7,918 nt of DNA from assembly GCA_044226195.1 (NCBI GenBank), contig JBGAHO010000093.1:1-7918 (forward strand), in the 5' to 3' direction. Shown piece after piece: positions 6,238 to 7,918 of this stretch; position 1 is the first letter of the stretch, and each line of letters begins with the position of its first letter. The DNA comes from RPQJ01 sp044226195. Lineage in GTDB: Bacteria > Pseudomonadota > Gammaproteobacteria > Steroidobacterales > Steroidobacteraceae. The notes beneath the pieces were generated by a model. It searched no databases and was not told where the DNA came from. It was given only the letters and a program-made list of their open reading frames with translations. The position numbers and the translations under genes are program-made.

Positions 6238-6940
6238 GGCCGAGCGTCGGTTTCTTCTTCGCGGGCAGCAGTTCCGCGATCTCCCCCGGCGTCAGCGGAC
6301 GCCAGCGACCCACGGGCAGGTCGCCGAGTTCGATGTGCATGATGCGCACGCGCTGCAGGCGTCGCACGGTGTAGTCGAAGTACTCGCACATCCGGCGGAT
6401 CTGGCGATTGAGGCCCTGCGTCAGCACGATGCGGAACGTGTTGCGACCGACCTGCGTCACGCGGCAGGGATTCGTCACCGTATCGAGGATCGGGACGCCA
6501 CTCGCCATGCCGTGCAGGAATTCCGGGGTCAGCGGGCGGTCCACGGCCACGACGTATTCCTTCTCGTGGGCGTTCTCCGCACGCAGCACGGTGTTGACGA
6601 TGTCGCCGTCGTTCGTCAGCAGGATCAGGCCCTCGGAGTCCTTGTCTAGGCGTCCGATCGGATAGATGCGCTCCGGATGGCCGACGAATTCGACGATGTT
6701 GCCGGGCACGCGCGGGTCCGTCGTGCATTCGACGCCGACCGGCTTGTGGAGGGCGAGGTAGATGCGCTGCGGCCGCGCACGCAGCGGCTGGCCGTCGACC
6801 TGCACGGTCTGTCCCGTTTCGACCTGCGTCCCGAGGACGGCGACGACCCCGTCGACGGTCACGCGACCGGCCGCGATCCAGGCATCGGCCTCGCGGCGCG
6901 AACAGGCGCCGGTCTCGCTGAGGTACTTGTTGATGCGCAC
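6221..6940 (-). CDS. rluF: RluF-like 23S rRNA pseudouridine synthase (RsuA/RluB/RluE/RluF family)
   Basis: These enzymes isomerise a uridine in ribosomal RNA to pseudouridine; E. coli RluF acts on U2604 of 23S rRNA. The 239-residue product has an N-terminal S4 RNA-binding domain (about 1-55: MRINKYLSETGACSRREADAWI), then the catalytic domain with GRLDKDSEGL (96-105), where Asp99 is the catalytic Asp, and QGLNRQIRRMCEYF (175-188). Similarity to E. coli RluF runs through most of the protein, including ENAHEKEYVVAVD, GVPILDTVT and RIMHIEL, so RluF fits better than RluB or RluE. The long basic C-terminal tail of E. coli RluF is absent; only AKKKPTLGLRK remains. The start is GTG, five bases after the yciH stop, with no clear ribosome site, so coupling to yciH is likely. 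The 3' end overlaps LAB_N by 17 bases, tail to tail. Exact target uridine is inferred. Confidence 0.92.
   Translation of the reverse strand: MRINKYLSETGACSRREADAWIAAGRVTVDGVVAVLGTQVETGQTVQVDGQPLRARPQRIYLALHKPVGVECTTDPRVPGNIVEFVGHPERIYPIGRLDKDSEGLILLTNDGDIVNTVLRAENAHEKEYVVAVDRPLTPEFLHGMASGVPILDTVTNPCRVTQVGRNTFRIVLTQGLNRQIRRMCEYFDYTVRRLQRVRIMHIELGDLPVGRWRPLTPGEIAELLPAKKKPTLGLRKTS
6238..6258 (+). terminator. Possible weak intrinsic terminator of the lipid A operon
   Basis: Immediately after the LAB_N stop, CCGA (6240-6243), a 3-base loop and TCGG (6247-6250) can form a short stem, extended by two G-U pairs, followed by TTTCTTCTT. The pyrimidine run is the complement of Lys codons in the rluF-like gene, so its T-richness may be coding rather than regulatory. 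The stem is short for an efficient terminator. It is the only terminator-like element seen at this convergent junction, which has no non-coding space. Confidence 0.25.
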
Positions 6941-6945
6941 GTGGC

Positions 6946-7314
6946 CTAGCCGCCCGACTTGCGGACCGTGTAACCCAGCTTACCGAGTTCCGCGACCAGC
7001 AGGTCGCGATGGTCACCCTGGATCTCGATGCGCGCGCCATCGACCGTGCCGCCCGACCCGCAGCGTTTCTTCAGGCGCGTCGCGAGGTCCTCGAGCGCGT
7101 CGCCGGCCAGCGGCACGCCGGTGATCACCGTGACGCCCTTGCCCTTGCGGCCCGCCGTCTCGCGACCGACGCGCACGATCCCATCGCCCTTCGGCACGAC
7201 TGCGATGGGCTGCGCCGCCTTGCTGCGACGACAGCGGCAGGCATCGATCGGGCGTGCGCACTCGGGGCACAGCCGGCCCTGGCCGGTGGAATAGACGAGT
7301 CGCGGATTCGACAT
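6946..7314 (-). CDS. yciH: YciH/SUI1 (eIF1-like) translation factor family protein with N-terminal Cys motif
   Basis: The 122-residue product is a bacterial relative of eukaryotic initiation factor eIF1; E. coli YciH can affect start-site fidelity in vitro, but its cellular role is not settled. The N-terminus RLVYST matches E. coli YciH. The SUI1 fold covers about residues 40-122: PKGDGIVRVGRETAGRKGKGVTVITG (41-66), LKKRCGSGGTVDGARIEIQGDHRDLL (81-106) and a final Gly-Gly. Compared with the 108-residue E. coli protein, it has an inserted CPECARPIDACRCRR segment with Cys16, Cys19, Cys26 and Cys28, a CxxC...CxC pattern suitable for a zinc site; I recall similar insertions in other gammaproteobacteria such as Pseudomonas. 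The ATG at 7314 is preferred by alignment, although no good ribosome site is visible. It is followed after five bases by the rluF-like gene, so the two probably form one translation-related operon. Confidence 0.93.
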   Translation of the reverse strand: MSNPRLVYSTGQGRLCPECARPIDACRCRRSKAAQPIAVVPKGDGIVRVGRETAGRKGKGVTVITGVPLAGDALEDLATRLKKRCGSGGTVDGARIEIQGDHRDLLVAELGKLGYTVRKSGG

Positions 7315-7353
7315 GCCGGACGCCGGAGGGAGCGGGGCGCGTAGTGTCGCATC

Positions 7354-7370
7354 GGACCCGTGGTCGGTCC
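7354..7370. repeat. Small dyad GGACC-N7-GGTCC in the divergent intergenic region
   Basis: Five-base perfect arms at 7354-7358 and 7366-7370 lie 13 bases upstream of the -35 element at 7384, between the divergent yciH and unrecognised gene. It could bind a regulator serving either direction, but arms this short are expected by chance in GC-rich DNA. No convincing sigma70 promoter was found for the yciH direction. Confidence 0.2.
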
Positions 7371-7383
7371 AACGCCCGGCAAA

Positions 7384-7412
7384 TTGACGCCTCGACGGTC
7401 GCGTGGTCTAGT
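7384..7412 (+). promoter_or_regulatory. Candidate sigma70 promoter with transcription start next to the ATG
   Basis: The -35 element TTGACG (7384-7389, five of six consensus bases) is followed by an ideal 17-base spacer and TCTAGT (7407-7412, four of six). A start six to eight bases downstream would be about 7418-7420, only three to five bases before the ATG at 7423, so the transcript would be leaderless or nearly so. The absence of a Shine-Dalgarno sequence before this ATG agrees. This is the best promoter-like element in the window, but the -10 match is moderate. Confidence 0.45.
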
Positions 7413-7422
7413 GCCGCCCGCC

Positions 7423-7918
7423 ATGAGCAACTTCGAGGTGCATTGGGGGCGGGTGCAAGGCGACGTGCTGGAGCGCGCCGGCGCCGGGGACCGCGCGCTG
7501 TTTGCGATCTGGCCCTCGCCCGTGAATCTCGATGCCTGCTTCGAGGCGGCCGGCTGGCGCCAGTTCGACGACGCCGACGCGACCTGGGACGAGCGAGCCG
7601 ACGCACTGCGCGAGCGCCTGCTGACGGAACTCCAGGCGATCGGAGCGCCGCGCCTGCAGAGCGAGCCGCTACGCACCCACGTCCCCTGGTTCGCGCGATT
7701 CTTCCGTCGCGCCGAACCACTGCCGCTCCGCGAACAGATCGATCTGCCCACCCACTGGGACTCCTTGCCGCGCTGTCGCGTGGCCTTCGGCGACCGGGGG
7801 CACGGCCTGGTCGTCGGCGACGGACACCATCTCTACTGGCTGTTCACGCCTGCCGCCGAAGCCCCGCACTGGGCCGCACGCATCGCAGCGCTCGCGGCGC
7901 CGTGGCCGGCCATCGAAT
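7423..7918 (+). CDS. Unrecognised Trp-rich protein, 3' truncated by window edge
   Basis: A reading frame begins at the ATG at 7423 and stays open to the last base, giving at least 165 residues, so the protein continues beyond the window. I do not recognise a family. It is probably a real gene: third codon positions are G/C-rich like its neighbours, and a promoter-like element stands directly upstream. Other in-frame starts are possible at GTG 7411, TTG 7384 and GTG 7360; an in-frame stop lies at 7342. The product looks soluble and cytoplasmic: no signal peptide or membrane span is seen. It has nine Trp in 165 residues (8, 30, 45, 55, 89, 112, 139, 150, 161), a predicted helical stretch DERADALRERLLTELQAIGA (56-75), an Arg-rich HVPWFARFFRRAEPLPL (86-102), and a likely beta-rich part CRVAFGDRGHGLVVGDGHHLYWLF (118-141). 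It is divergent from yciH and shows no functional link that I can name. Confidence 0.75.
   Translation, partial: MSNFEVHWGRVQGDVLERAGAGDRALFAIWPSPVNLDACFEAAGWRQFDDADATWDERADALRERLLTELQAIGAPRLQSEPLRTHVPWFARFFRRAEPLPLREQIDLPTHWDSLPRCRVAFGDRGHGLVVGDGHHLYWLFTPAAEAPHWAARIAALAAPWPAIE

Noticed and set aside
7013..7751. Two overlapping minus-strand frames (7013-7720 and 7125-7751) across the divergent region
   Set aside because: They run through the promoter region, yciH in other frames and the unrecognised plus-strand gene. The products are Arg/Ser-rich with no domain, and the plus-strand frame from 7423 has better codon use.
1..7918. tRNA, rRNA, CRISPR, insertion sequence, integrase or attachment sites
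   Set aside because: No repeat-spacer pattern, transposase or integrase motif, or cloverleaf was seen. Nearly all of the window is packed with core genes of uniform composition.

Overview
This is a GC-rich window (by eye about two thirds G+C, with strong G/C bias at third codon positions). It comes from a Gram-negative bacterium, most likely a gammaproteobacterium. Two things point there: the gene order comEC, exbB, exbD, msbA, lpxK, trm112/ycaR, kdsB, and the RluF and YciH relatives. A high-GC lineage near Xanthomonadales, Nevskiales or Steroidobacterales would fit, but the sequence alone does not settle the order. Nothing looks like a phage, plasmid, IS element, CRISPR array, tRNA or rRNA.

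Layout. Positions 2-985 hold the 3' part of comEC (last membrane segments plus the metallo-beta-lactamase domain), cut by the left edge. After a 73-base gap with a small inverted repeat, a tightly packed plus-strand operon runs from 1059 to 6237: exbB, exbD, msbA, lpxK, trm112/ycaR, kdsB and a stand-alone LAB_N membrane protein. Neighbouring genes overlap by 4, 20, 4 and 8 bases, or are separated by 7 and 12 bases, so co-transcription and translational coupling are likely. The operon meets a minus-strand pair, yciH (7314 to 6946) then an rluF-like gene (6940 to 6221), tail to tail with a 17-base overlap. A 108-base divergent gap (7315-7422) carries a good sigma70-like promoter. That promoter leads almost directly into the ATG of an unrecognised plus-strand gene, which runs off the right edge.

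How the genes fit together. LpxK phosphorylates the lipid A precursor, KdsB activates Kdo to CMP-Kdo, and MsbA flips the lipid A-core across the inner membrane, so three steps of lipopolysaccharide assembly sit in one transcription unit. ExbB/ExbD form a proton-driven inner-membrane motor, normally energising outer-membrane transport through TonB. Trm112/YcaR is a small zinc-ribbon-like protein usual at this locus. The LAB_N protein belongs to a family linked to lipid A or glycosyltransferase loci. The minus-strand pair is translation-related: an eIF1/SUI1-like protein and a 23S rRNA pseudouridine synthase.

Overall this is mainly a conserved core-genome neighbourhood, and I see no clearly new multi-gene system. 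The points most worth a second look are the unrecognised Trp-rich gene with a possibly leaderless transcript, the stand-alone LAB_N gene closing the operon, the inverted repeat ahead of exbB, and the overlapping convergent junction.
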